64,000 bases of DNA from CAZAQK01 sp046344715 (GCA_046344715.1 JBKDKX010000019.1:1-64000); one strand, 5' to 3'; shown: positions 51,768-60,125, counted from the first letter of the stretch. Program-made: numbers and translations. Notes: a model not told the origin generated them from the sequence alone.

Positions 51768-53675
51768 ATGCGTATACACAAAGCCCGATCTGGCTTTACC
51801 ATGCTGGAACTTTCCGTTGTCATTGTTATCATCGCCCTCATTACGGGTATGGGAACGGTGGCAACGCTTGGATTGGTTGAATCTGCCAAATCGGCGGCAA
51901 CAGAAAAGAAGCTGGATGAAATTGAAAAAGCATTGCAGGTCTTCCGGCTAAAAAATAATCGCCTGCCATGTCCGGCTAGTCTTACACTGGCACCATCGAA
52001 TGTAAATTATGGCTTGGAAGGCCAGCCACTTGGTGGCTGTACAACAGGCACTCCCGCTGCAACACAGTATGGCTTAAACGAATATGCTGTGCGTGGTGCG
52101 GTGCCTGTAAGATCACTCGGTTTGCCAGACTCATTTATGTATGATGGCTGGGGCAGGCGTTTTCTTTATGCAACCGATATTAATGCAACCTATGCAGATG
52201 TATTTACTGTTATCCGTCCTCGGGAATATTGTGAAATCGCTATTCTGGATAATGCCGAAAATGCTATATCCGGTGATGAAAATTATGCCGGTGGCGCGAT
52301 ATATGCCCTTGTCAGTCATGGGCCAAATGGTAGTGGTGGATATCTGGAAAGCGGAACGCGTATGCTTGCTGGCTCTGATAGTCATGAGCAAAAGAATTGC
52401 GCATGTGATGACAGTGGATTTTTGCCGGCAGTTGATGCTCAGTTTGTAAGTAAGGAAACAACTTCCACATTCGATGATATTGTGCGGTATAAAGAGCGAT
52501 GGCAGATGCAAAGCGAGGAGGACGCCAAGCTGCTTGCCACCGCTTATAAAGGGCCAGAAATGGCCATAAGCCTTACACAAAATGGTAGCAATAACGTGAA
52601 GCTTTTTGAGCGTCAGTGTGGGCAGCTAAAGGCGTATACGGGAACACTACCAGCAAATTACACCACTACAGTTTCCGCTACTGCAACGGTTGGTTTGGCG
52701 TTTACTAAAAATAATGGCGCTTTATTCACGTATAATGGTAATGCAGGCGCCGCCCAGTATAGTAATTTATATTATATTCACAGTTATCCTGCCGTGGGGC
52801 CGGCGGAAACACCAAGTACAGGTATAGAATCTACCGATTTTGGCACTGCGCCTGCAATGGATATGTCGCAGGACGGGTATCTGGTGGTTGGATTGTCTAG
52901 TGCTGTGAGTGTTCCATATGCACGTCTGTGGCGTTTTTTAAATGGTAAATTTGTGCAGGAACCTGATACATCTCCAGCAGAAGTTTTTGGAACAGCAGCA
53001 CTTGGTCAACAGTTAGCAGACGATCCGACAAAAATTGCTGTTTCAAAGAGTGGAAACTATGTCGCATTCACACGCAACATAGCTACTCCCTATACATACG
53101 TTTATTACAAGAATATTTCGGGAACTTACACACGTATGTCAGATCCGGGCAGCAAGCCGAATCCTGCCACCGCAATTGCATTTTCTGATGATGAAACCAT
53201 GATGGCGATGGGCACGGCTTCCACAGCAAGAATATGGCCAATTACTAAAACAACGAATACTTTTGGATCCGTAATATCAAAAACCGGAACTTCAACAATT
53301 GTGGCAATGGATTTTTCGCCGGATGGAAAATATTTTGCGATGGTTGGTGGTAATCCTGGAGATACGCTTGCGTATAATAGTATGTTTCGGATCTACAAGA
53401 TTGATGCCCTAAGCGGTGGTTCTATCACTGATATTACCCCTGCTGGGACATTTACTTATGGGGGAGGGGCGTTTGTGGATATCGCGTTCTCTGCTGATTC
53501 AAATTTTCTGGTGATGCCGTTTATAGGTGGCGCATCAGATCAAAGAGCGACCATTTTTAGGCGCACCGGTGCCAGTACATTTCAGGAGTTGAAAGGCTCC
53601 GACGGAACAGCAAGACCGCTTACATTTACTTTAAACGGTGGTGAAAGCCCATACCGTGTAAAATTCGCGCATTAG
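51768..53675 (+). CDS. Large pseudopilin-like protein with a repeat-rich C-terminal domain
   Basis: A 635-aa protein with a prepilin N terminus: basic leader ending in G, then FTMLELSVVIVIIALITGMG with Glu at mature position 5, and a helical neck (ESAKSAATEKKLDEIEKALQ). Residues about 60-220 look like a type II pseudopilin globular part (NRLPCPASL, DGWGRRFLYATD). The last 350 residues contain WD/propeller-like strands (VGLAFTKNNGALFTYNGN; AIAFSDDETMMAMGTAS; MDFSPDGKYFAMVGG; DIAFSADSNFLVMPF). Such a fusion suggests a surface-exposed tip or sensor pilin. No other pilus genes are in the window. Confidence 0.75.
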   Translation: MRIHKARSGFTMLELSVVIVIIALITGMGTVATLGLVESAKSAATEKKLDEIEKALQVFRLKNNRLPCPASLTLAPSNVNYGLEGQPLGGCTTGTPAATQYGLNEYAVRGAVPVRSLGLPDSFMYDGWGRRFLYATDINATYADVFTVIRPREYCEIAILDNAENAISGDENYAGGAIYALVSHGPNGSGGYLESGTRMLAGSDSHEQKNCACDDSGFLPAVDAQFVSKETTSTFDDIVRYKERWQMQSEEDAKLLATAYKGPEMAISLTQNGSNNVKLFERQCGQLKAYTGTLPANYTTTVSATATVGLAFTKNNGALFTYNGNAGAAQYSNLYYIHSYPAVGPAETPSTGIESTDFGTAPAMDMSQDGYLVVGLSSAVSVPYARLWRFLNGKFVQEPDTSPAEVFGTAALGQQLADDPTKIAVSKSGNYVAFTRNIATPYTYVYYKNISGTYTRMSDPGSKPNPATAIAFSDDETMMAMGTASTARIWPITKTTNTFGSVISKTGTSTIVAMDFSPDGKYFAMVGGNPGDTLAYNSMFRIYKIDALSGGSITDITPAGTFTYGGGAFVDIAFSADSNFLVMPFIGGASDQRATIFRRTGASTFQELKGSDGTARPLTFTLNGGESPYRVKFAH

Positions 53676-54622
53676 GCAATGCGCTTTTCACCCGTTACTT
53701 CCGGCGGCAGTTTGAAACGTGTGTTTTCAGTCATGGTTTGCAGGGTTTCTGTTCGCACGGGACGCAATAAACTGATTGCTTTTACAATACCCTGCACCAG
53801 ATGTTCCGGTGCGGATGCACCTGCGGTGATACCAACCGAAGCGATGCTATCAAACCATTCCGGCTTCAGGGCTTTTTCATCATCAATGAGATGTGATGGT
53901 ACGCCAATTTCTTCCGAAAGGTCACGCAGGCGATTTGAATTCGAGCTATTCGCAGAGCCTACCACCAGCACCATATCCACTGCCTTGGCCAAATCCCGCA
54001 CAGCGTTTTGTCGGTTCTGTGTGGCATAGCAGATATCACGTAGCTCAGGGCCTGCAATGTTCGGAAATCTTGCTTTGAGTGCGGCGATAATATCTTTAGT
54101 GTCATCAACGCTTAGGGTGGTTTGGGTTACATAGGCCAATTTATCTGCATTCTTTACATTAAGTTTCTCAACATCAGCAGCAGTCTGAATCAAATGCACG
54201 CCATTTTTTACACGGCCGCTGGTGCCTTCCACTTCCGGATGCCCCTCATGGCCGATGAGGATTATCTCACGGCCTTCCGCCTCATAACGCTGTGCTTCTT
54301 TATGCACTTTGGTTACCAGCGGGCAGGTGGCATCAATCACCGGTAGTTCACGCAGGCGCGCAGAATTTTCTACTTTTTCTGAAATACCATGGGCGGAAAA
54401 TACGGTAATAGCGCCGTCTGGCACTTCATCCACTTCATTCACAAACACCACGCCTTTAGAGCGCAAATCATTCACTACCCATTTATTATGCACAATCTCA
54501 TGGCGTACATAGACCGGTGGGCCATAAAGCTGTAGGGCGCGTTCTACAATTTCAATGGCGCGATCAACACCGGCACAAAAGCCGCGTGGTTCAGCAAGGA
54601 TGATTTTGAGTGTGTTTGTCAC
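53672..54622 (-). CDS. ispH: 4-hydroxy-3-methylbut-2-enyl diphosphate reductase
   Basis: Last step of the MEP isoprenoid pathway (316 aa). The three cluster cysteines lie in EPRGFCAGVDRAIE, VIDATCPLVTKVH and DICYATQNRQ; FSAHGIS, GHEGHPEVEGT and GSANSSNSNRL are also typical. The frame allows a TTG start at 54634, but GTG 54622 overlaps the zapE stop as TAGTG and fits the family N terminus (TNTLKIILAEPRG), so I prefer it. Confidence 0.95.
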   Translation of the reverse strand: MTNTLKIILAEPRGFCAGVDRAIEIVERALQLYGPPVYVRHEIVHNKWVVNDLRSKGVVFVNEVDEVPDGAITVFSAHGISEKVENSARLRELPVIDATCPLVTKVHKEAQRYEAEGREIILIGHEGHPEVEGTSGRVKNGVHLIQTAADVEKLNVKNADKLAYVTQTTLSVDDTKDIIAALKARFPNIAGPELRDICYATQNRQNAVRDLAKAVDMVLVVGSANSSNSNRLRDLSEEIGVPSHLIDDEKALKPEWFDSIASVGITAGASAPEHLVQGIVKAISLLRPVRTETLQTMTENTRFKLPPEVTGEKRIA

Positions 54623-55785
54623 TAATTGCCCCAATTCTTCGATTGCATCTCGGCCAGCCGCGATACGGTGCGCTTGAATTCAAATGCGCCGTCACCTTCT
54701 GCATATAGTGCTTCAGGCGCAGCTGCCGCCGTGCACAGCAAATCTACCTTGTGTTCATACAGCGCGTCAATGAGTGTTACAAAGCGTTTGGCTTCGTTGC
54801 GTTTTTCCGGTGTAAGTTTCGGAATATCAGTGAGAATGATGGTATCACAACGCTGCGCAATGGCCAGATAATCGGCGGCACCCAGCGGGTTCTCACACAG
54901 TTCCTTGAAGGTAAAACGGCCAACGGAGCCATCATAACAAGCGAAGTTTATATCTCTGCCATGCACGGAAAGCGTCTCTTTCGTGGAGCGTTGATTTGTG
55001 CAAAGACGCTGTATGGCACTCTCTATGAATTGATTGGCTGGGGTACCAAGCGGGTGGAAATAACGCTGCTCAATGCCGCGCACCTGCATATGCCGGTAAT
55101 CATGTGGACTGGAGAGCGACACCACCTGCGTATGTTCTTCAATCAGTGTGATGAACTGGTTGAAGCGTTCTTTCTGTATACCGCCGGTATAAAGTGAAGC
55201 GGGGGGGTGGTTTGATGTGCTGACGATGACGACTCCCTGTTCAAACAGCGTATTGAATAAACGAAAGAGCAGCGTGGCATCGGCTACATCGGTGGCCTGA
55301 AGCTCATCAAAGCAGAGCAGGCGTGTTTCAGCAGCAATCTGGCGGCCAAGTATAATGACGGGATCGGCACCGCTCTGGCTGTGTTCGCGCGACTTACGCA
55401 GCTGGTGGATACGGCTATGAACCTCCTGCATGAAGGCGTGGAAATGCACGCGGCGTTTAGCGGACAGGGGCGTGTTATCAAAGAATAAATCCATCAGCAT
55501 AGATTTACCACGGCCGACATTACCCCAGATATAAATGCCAGTTTGCTTTGCTTCCTGCTTATCCTTGCCAAGGAGTTTTTTTATGAGCGAAGGCTCGGGT
55601 TTGTCAGGCTGGCCAAGCTGCTGGCGAAGGATTTCCAGTGTGGAAAGCACTGTGCGCTGTGCATCATCATCATGCAAGCCACGCTCTTTAATGCGTTTTT
55701 CATAGGCCGCTAGCAGGCTTTCAGGGTGGTTTTGTGGCGTTTCCGCCGCTGGTGTTACCATGTTTTGCTTTGCTTTTTCCTGCAT
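54622..55785 (-). CDS. zapE: ZapE (AFG1-like) cell-division ATPase
   Basis: A 387-aa AAA+ ATPase: Walker A IWGNVGRGKSMLMDLFFD, Walker B LLCFDELQATDVADAT, sensor region VIVSTSNHPPASLY, C-terminal FKELCENPLGAADYLAIA and LYEHKVDLLCTA. This matches AFG1/ZapE, which modulates FtsZ-ring stability. It is translationally coupled to ispH. Confidence 0.93.
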   Translation of the reverse strand: MQEKAKQNMVTPAAETPQNHPESLLAAYEKRIKERGLHDDDAQRTVLSTLEILRQQLGQPDKPEPSLIKKLLGKDKQEAKQTGIYIWGNVGRGKSMLMDLFFDNTPLSAKRRVHFHAFMQEVHSRIHQLRKSREHSQSGADPVIILGRQIAAETRLLCFDELQATDVADATLLFRLFNTLFEQGVVIVSTSNHPPASLYTGGIQKERFNQFITLIEEHTQVVSLSSPHDYRHMQVRGIEQRYFHPLGTPANQFIESAIQRLCTNQRSTKETLSVHGRDINFACYDGSVGRFTFKELCENPLGAADYLAIAQRCDTIILTDIPKLTPEKRNEAKRFVTLIDALYEHKVDLLCTAAAAPEALYAEGDGAFEFKRTVSRLAEMQSKNWGN

Positions 55786-55817
55786 GTTGCTTTAATTCGT
55801 AAAACCAGAGGAATAAC

Positions 55818-56663
55818 ATGCAATTACCCATAGCTCAAGACGTCACTACACTGCAAAAAATGCTTATTGCCGCATCGGCACAGGGCAAACGCATTTCGTT
55901 TGTGCCGACCATGGGAGCTTTGCATGCGGGGCACGCGTCGCTAATTGAGTCTGCACGCCAGTTTGGCGATGTGGTGGTAGTGAGTATTTTTGTAAACCCC
56001 AAGCAGTTCGGCAAGAATGAGGATTTCTCCAAATATCCACGCATGCTGGATGCCGATGTGCAGAAAGTAGCGGCCGCTGGTGGCGCGATTGTTTATGCAC
56101 CCACCGAGCAGGATATGTATCCGCAAGGCTTTTCCAGCAGTATTTCTGTCGGGCATTTAGGGCAGATACTGGAGGGAGCGCACCGCCCAGGGCATTTTGA
56201 CGGAGTGGCGACCGTGGTGGCAAAGCTCTTGCTCCGTATTTTGCCGCAGGCCGCACTCTTTGGCGAAAAAGACTATCAGCAGCTTTGCGTAATCCGCAAA
56301 CTGGTGCGAGAGTTGGATATGCCGATTAATATCGTAGGGATGCCTACTATTCGCGAGTCTGATGGTTTGGCCATGTCGTCACGCAATATGTATTTAAGCA
56401 AAGAAGAACGTGCGCTTGCGCCAAAGATATATGAAACGCTGATGCGAATTTCTCAGTATGTTACAGGCAGTGGTGGTGGCGATGTTAAAACCGTTATCGC
56501 CAAAGAAATGGATTATCTCAAAGCAGCTGGATTCAAAGTAGATTACGTGGAGTTACGCAAAGCGCATACGCTGGAGCCGATGGAAACGCTGGATGGGGAA
56601 GGACGGTTGCTGGTGGCTGCATGGCTTGGGAATACAAGATTGATTGATAATATTGCTGTATAG
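55818..56663 (+). CDS. panC: Pantothenate synthetase
   Basis: ATP-dependent condensation of pantoate and beta-alanine (281 aa). FVPTMGALHAGHASLI (HxGH motif), VNPKQFGKNEDFSKYPR, HRPGHFDGVATVVAKLL, GEKDYQQL and MSSRNMYLS are all present. The stop codon touches the first hairpin of the element that leads into the GIY-YIG gene. Confidence 0.96.
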   Translation: MQLPIAQDVTTLQKMLIAASAQGKRISFVPTMGALHAGHASLIESARQFGDVVVVSIFVNPKQFGKNEDFSKYPRMLDADVQKVAAAGGAIVYAPTEQDMYPQGFSSSISVGHLGQILEGAHRPGHFDGVATVVAKLLLRILPQAALFGEKDYQQLCVIRKLVRELDMPINIVGMPTIRESDGLAMSSRNMYLSKEERALAPKIYETLMRISQYVTGSGGGDVKTVIAKEMDYLKAAGFKVDYVELRKAHTLEPMETLDGEGRLLVAAWLGNTRLIDNIAV

Positions 56664-56681
56664 CCCCGCCGAATGGCGGGG
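56664..56681. repeat. Hairpin at the 5' side of the GIY-YIG gene
   Basis: ccccgcc-gaat-ggcgggg, directly after the panC stop and 15 bp before the GIY-YIG ATG. With the hairpin at 56982-57005 it brackets the nuclease gene, like two halves of one palindromic element opened by the gene. Confidence 0.7.
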
Positions 56682-56696
56682 TCCGGTATATTGAAC

Positions 56697-57008
56697 ATGT
56701 ATTTTGTATATATTCTAACAGACGGCAGAAATAAAATTTTCTACACAGGCCTAACAGACAATAAATTACGCAGGAATGCAGAGCATAAATGGGGACTATA
56801 TAACGGATTTACCAGAAAATACTGTGTTCATAAACTGGTGTATTATGAGTCTTATATAAGATTCGAGGATGCAGAGCACCGTGAGAATTTGATTAAAAAA
56901 TGGAAAAGACAATATAAAATAAATGCAATAGAAAGAACTAATCCATATTGGGACGATTTATTTTATAAGTTGGCGGGAGAACCAGACCCCGCAACAAGTG
57001 CGGGGATT
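56697..57008 (+). CDS. GIY-YIG nuclease domain, in frame with pyrE without a stop
   Basis: About 100 residues of a stand-alone type GIY-YIG (UvrC N-domain/COG2827-like) endonuclease: YFVYILTDGRNKIFYTGLT covers the GIY and YIG strands (VYI, YTG), LRRNAEHK holds the conserved Arg, ENLIKKWKRQYKINAI the metal-binding Glu, and NPYWDDLFYKL is the usual C terminus. Instead of stopping, the frame runs through a hairpin (PDPATSAG) into pyrE at 57009. Likely start ATG 56697; an earlier ATG at 56673 lies inside the first hairpin. It may be a mobile gene inserted between panC and pyrE; the product could be a free domain only if read-through is processed. Confidence 0.8.
56982..57005. repeat. Hairpin joining GIY-YIG to pyrE, identical to part of the thrB element
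   Basis: 24 bp identical to 26428-26451 within thrB, including the hairpin ccccgcaacaagtgcgggg. It encodes the linker of the fused frame, and its right arm supplies the only purine-rich ribosome site (gcgggg) for the pyrE ATG at 57009, so folding would hide that site. Confidence 0.9.
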
Positions 57009-57602
57009 ATGAACGAACAAGACATATTCAAAGAATTCAAGGCAGCGGAGGCGATACTCTCTGGCCATTTTATTTTATCCTCCGGCTTGCACAGCCCGAC
57101 CTATCTGCAATGTGCGCGTGTGATGATGGATGCATCGCGCGGCGAACGCCTGTGTAAGGCACTAGCCGATAAAATACGCGCCAGCGGCCATGCATTCGAT
57201 GCTATTGTTGCACCGGCCATGGGTGGTGTGGTGGTGGGGTATGAAATGGGCAGGCAGCTTGGTATTCCCACCATGTTTTGCGAGCGCGTGGATGGCAGCT
57301 TCCAGATACGCCGTGGCTTCTCATTGAATCAAGGCGCAAAAGTGCTGGTGGTGGAAGATGTGGTGACCACGGGAAAATCCTCCATGGAGGCCGTTGCCTG
57401 CATCAAGGAAGCAGGCGGCGTGCCGCTTGCTGTGTGCAGCTTGATTGACCGCCGTTCTAACAACGATACCAGCCTTACGCTTCCATTAATTTCATTGCTG
57501 AAGCTCGATGTACCGACCTACAAGCCAGATGCATTGCCGGATGAATTGAAGAATGTACCCGCCATAAAACCTGGCAGCCGCTGGCTTAAAGCAGCAGGCT
57601 AA
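57009..57602 (+). CDS. pyrE: Orotate phosphoribosyltransferase
   Basis: Pyrimidine synthesis: orotate plus PRPP to OMP (197 aa from ATG 57009). The PRPP-binding motif is VLVVEDVVTTGKSSMEAV; FILSSGLHSPTYLQCARV and APAMGGVVVGYEMGRQL match the family. It can also be read as the C-terminal two thirds of a 301-aa GIY-YIG fusion starting at 56697, because no stop codon separates them. The glycosyltransferase gene follows 1 bp after the stop. Confidence 0.95.
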   Translation: MNEQDIFKEFKAAEAILSGHFILSSGLHSPTYLQCARVMMDASRGERLCKALADKIRASGHAFDAIVAPAMGGVVVGYEMGRQLGIPTMFCERVDGSFQIRRGFSLNQGAKVLVVEDVVTTGKSSMEAVACIKEAGGVPLAVCSLIDRRSNNDTSLTLPLISLLKLDVPTYKPDALPDELKNVPAIKPGSRWLKAAG

Positions 57603-57603
57603 G

Positions 57604-58686
57604 TTGATTCGCAACTTTATTATACTTTCTACTCCCGTCGCGCCATTGTGGAATCCCGTGGCCGGTGGGGTGACTCAGATGGTGCATGCGCTTGTAAAAG
57701 CTGCCACCGAGTTTTCTGAGGAGGTTACCGTCATTGCACCCAAAGGTTCCGTGCTGACACTGACATCTGACAACATACAGTTACTGGAGGTAGCAGGTGT
57801 GTTTGCAAGGCACGCATATGATGGTGGTACAGAACAGTCGGAACACATCGCAGATGTACTTCAGGGAATGCTTGAGGAAGCACGTAAAATGGCGGGTGAG
57901 GGCGATGTGATTATCAGCCTTGCCTATGATTATCCTGCATTCAGTGCCGCTGGATTATATCCTGATACGCCGCTGCTACACTACGTAACCATGGCACTGG
58001 AGGATTCAGAAACAAAACAGGCGATAACAACACTAGCCACAGATTGTCCTGCACATGTCGCATTTATGAGTGCGGCGCAGGCAGCATTTTTTATTGGTAA
58101 CAGGCAAGCTAATATACTCCCCATGGGTATCGAATTTGCTGCCTACGCTCTGAATCTTGTACCTAAACCCATATTATGCTGGGCAGGCAGGATAAGTCCG
58201 GAAAAAGATGTCGGATTTGCGATGCATGTGGCGCATACATTGCATTTGCCGCTTCGTGTGATTGGTGCAGTGCAGGATGATGTGTATTGGGAAAGCTGCA
58301 AATCGGCATATCCTGCCGTGCAGCTTGAACATATGGGTTTTATGGAAACAAATACGTTTCAGCATGTGCTCGGTGAAGCCAGTGTATTTCTTATGACGTC
58401 TTCATGGCTGGAGGCCTTTGGTATTGTAGTGCTTGAAGCGCAGGCATGTGGTGTGCCGGTCGTGTGTTATGAAGGTACGGGTGCAGCCGAGATAGTGCGG
58501 CACGGCATCACAGGGTATGTGGTGAAACGCATGGACAGGCAGGGATTCATTCAGGCCACGCGGGATGCGATGCAGTTACGCAGGGAATCCTGCCGTAACG
58601 ATGTTCAGAAACGTTTGGATTTTGGTGTATTTAAGCAGAATTTACAGGCGTGGGTACAGCGTGCGTTTACTGCCCGTTATAGATAG
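57604..58686 (+). CDS. Glycosyltransferase family 4, similar to tetrahydrobiopterin glucosyltransferase
   Basis: A 360-aa GT-B enzyme with TTG start at 57604, one base after the pyrE stop. N terminus ILSTPVAPLWNPVAGGVTQM with VIAPKGSVL is reminiscent of cyanobacterial UDP-glucose:tetrahydrobiopterin glucosyltransferase (start STPVGPLG...GGGV). The C-terminal nucleotide-sugar domain has ILCWAGRISPEKDVGFA, MTSSWLEAFGIVVLEAQACG and a GTGAAEIVRHGITGYVV motif. The 3' end overlaps, convergently, a eukaryote-like PTP synthase gene, which supports a pterin link. Substrate assignment is inference. Confidence 0.75.
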   Translation: MIRNFIILSTPVAPLWNPVAGGVTQMVHALVKAATEFSEEVTVIAPKGSVLTLTSDNIQLLEVAGVFARHAYDGGTEQSEHIADVLQGMLEEARKMAGEGDVIISLAYDYPAFSAAGLYPDTPLLHYVTMALEDSETKQAITTLATDCPAHVAFMSAAQAAFFIGNRQANILPMGIEFAAYALNLVPKPILCWAGRISPEKDVGFAMHVAHTLHLPLRVIGAVQDDVYWESCKSAYPAVQLEHMGFMETNTFQHVLGEASVFLMTSSWLEAFGIVVLEAQACGVPVVCYEGTGAAEIVRHGITGYVVKRMDRQGFIQATRDAMQLRRESCRNDVQKRLDFGVFKQNLQAWVQRAFTARYR

Positions 58687-59077
58687 CAATATTATTTTCT
58701 GTTTCATGCAGGCGGATTTCATAGAGCAATTCACCCAGATGAGGCTTTAGCCAGTTCCAGATGACGACGGAAAAATTCTCGGTGGTTGGGTTCAGCGTTT
58801 TGAACTCTGGAACATCAAGGTTCAGGTGACGGTGATCCACCTTATCAACCACATGCTGTAATATGATTGCCTGCAAATCAGACAAATTCATCACCAATCC
58901 GGTTTTTGTGTTGATGCCACCTTTAACCAGCACATTCAGCACATAATTATGTCCGTGGCCATTCGGGCGGTTGCACTTACCAAACAACGTGCGGTTTTCC
59001 TCATCGCTCAATTCAGTGCTATGCAGGCGGTGTGAGGCAGAGAATGTTTCGCGGCGCGATAAAATTGCAGTGGGCAT
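58667..59077 (-). CDS. 6-pyruvoyltetrahydropterin synthase, eukaryote-like
   Basis: A 136-aa PTPS-fold protein. Zinc ligands H16, H41, H43 and catalytic C35 (FGKCNRPNGHGHNY) with D81/H82 (KVDHRHLNLDVP) correspond, with a constant offset of 7, to the mammalian enzyme. SASHRLHSTELSDEEN, LVMNLSDLQ and HETENNIAIY also look closer to animal PTPS than to bacterial QueD. It would make 6-pyruvoyltetrahydropterin from dihydroneopterin triphosphate for tetrahydrobiopterin; a QueD role in queuosine synthesis is the alternative. It ends 20 bp inside the convergent glycosyltransferase gene. Confidence 0.85.
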   Translation of the reverse strand: MPTAILSRRETFSASHRLHSTELSDEENRTLFGKCNRPNGHGHNYVLNVLVKGGINTKTGLVMNLSDLQAIILQHVVDKVDHRHLNLDVPEFKTLNPTTENFSVVIWNWLKPHLGELLYEIRLHETENNIAIYNGQ

Positions 59078-59091
59078 ATTGAGTATCTTTC

Positions 59092-59190
59092 TTCTCCCTC
59101 TCCCTTTTAGGGAGAGGGTGGGGTGAGGGTTATATATACGGTAACAAACTCCCTTACCCTAACCCTATCCCCCAAGGGGGCGAGGGGATT
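59092..59190. repeat. C-rich/G-rich dispersed repeat (ccctcaccctaaccct type)
   Basis: Left part ctccctctcccttttaggg plus gagagggtggggtgaggg; right part cccttaccctaaccctatcc plus cccaagggggcgagggg. The halves are partly complementary, so it folds as a long imperfect hairpin. A short relative codes the end of the lipoprotein at 16734 (16988-17011). It fills the gap between the PTPS and SDR genes. Confidence 0.7.
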
Positions 59191-59198
59191 ATTTTGAT

Positions 59199-59981
59199 TT
59201 ATCCATTACTAAACACAGGAATTACAGAACCACTTAAAATACCAGATTGTTCCTTATCACATAAATAATAGGCTATTTTTGCAATATCTTCTGGCTGTGC
59301 ATCGGCTTTCAGTCCGGGTGCTGCTTTGTGGAGCATTTCGGTTTCGGTGGCTCCCGGGGCAAGGCAGTTCACGCGGATACCGTAAGGCTTGCCTTCCAGT
59401 GCCAACGCCTCGGATAATCCCACCACAGCGGATTTTGTAGCGGTATATGCCCAGAGGCCACTGAATTTCTCGGCGCTCTGGATGCCAGCAATTGAGCTGA
59501 TATTCACAATGCTTCCGCCAGAAATTTTCATCATCTCAAACGCACGGCGGCAGCAGCGCGCAAGGCCGGTTAAGTTAATACGAACCATATCGTCGAATTG
59601 TTCGTCGGTCAGGCTAAACACGTTGCCGGTGTGGAGTATGCCTGCGTTATTTACCAGCGCATCCAGCGCGCCGAAATGCTTTTTCACTGAGGCGAAGAGG
59701 TCATCGACATCGTGTGGGTTACCAACATCGGCTTTGAGGCCAAAGATTTTTGGGTTGTCATTCTGAGGCGTAGCCGAAGAATCTGCTGTTTTCTGGAGAT
59801 CCTTCCCCCGGGGCAAGCCCGGGGTCAGGATGACATTATTATAAATCTTTTCAGCCGCAGCTTTTGCTTGCTGCTCATTGCGGCTGCACAGTGCAACATT
59901 CCAGCCACGCTGTGCGAACAGTTCTGCGGTTGCGTAGCCAATGCCACGGCTGCCGCCAGTTATAAGTACGGTTTGGGTCAT
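59199..59981 (-). CDS. Short-chain dehydrogenase/reductase with an in-frame palindromic insertion
   Basis: A 260-aa classical SDR: NADP-binding TGGSRGIG (8-15), Arg after strand 2 (CSRNEQQAK), DALVNNAGIL, SIVNISSIAG (catalytic Ser), YTATKSAVVG (Tyr-Lys) and NCLAPGATETEM. Residues about 50-75, from VILTPGLPRGKD to TPQND, are foreign: they are coded by a palindromic element (59756-59835) placed in the surface loop before strand 3 (KIFGLKADV). Without it the length would be a normal 234 aa. Substrate unknown; a sepiapterin-reductase-like role is possible because of the neighbouring pterin genes, but sequence alone does not show it. Confidence 0.88.
   Translation of the reverse strand: MTQTVLITGGSRGIGYATAELFAQRGWNVALCSRNEQQAKAAAEKIYNNVILTPGLPRGKDLQKTADSSATPQNDNPKIFGLKADVGNPHDVDDLFASVKKHFGALDALVNNAGILHTGNVFSLTDEQFDDMVRINLTGLARCCRRAFEMMKISGGSIVNISSIAGIQSAEKFSGLWAYTATKSAVVGLSEALALEGKPYGIRVNCLAPGATETEMLHKAAPGLKADAQPEDIAKIAYYLCDKEQSGILSGSVIPVFSNG
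59756..59835. repeat. Palindromic element inside the SDR gene
   Basis: Bounded by TGTCA (59756-59760) and TGACA (59831-59835). Contains a ccccggggcaagcccgggg hairpin on one side and a weaker hairpin (ttctgaggcgtagccgaagaa) on the other. Read through in frame on the minus strand. Confidence 0.88.
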
Positions 59982-60037
59982 GGGGTGGAATTATACAGAT
60001 TTGTCATTATGAGCAAAGCAAAGAATCCATTGAATAT

Positions 60038-60117
60038 TGTCATTCCCGCGAAGGCGGGAATCTACTCTCAATGCTTGCGAGTGGTTAGTTGAGATCCCCG
60101 CCTTTGCGGGGATGACA
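60038..60117. repeat. Palindromic element between SDR and infC
   Basis: Bounded by TGTCA (60038-60042) and TGACA (60113-60117), with hairpins cccgcgaaggcggg and ccccgcctttgcgggg. A partial extra copy (tgtcattatgagcaaagca) lies just left at 60002. Typical member of the class. Confidence 0.8.
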
Positions 60118-60125
60118 AATACAGT

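Noticed and set aside
58667..59077. QueD for queuosine synthesis
   Set aside because: Not excluded, but the LSDEEN, FGKCNRPNGHGHNY and HETENN segments are closer to animal-type PTP synthase and no queC or queE is nearby.
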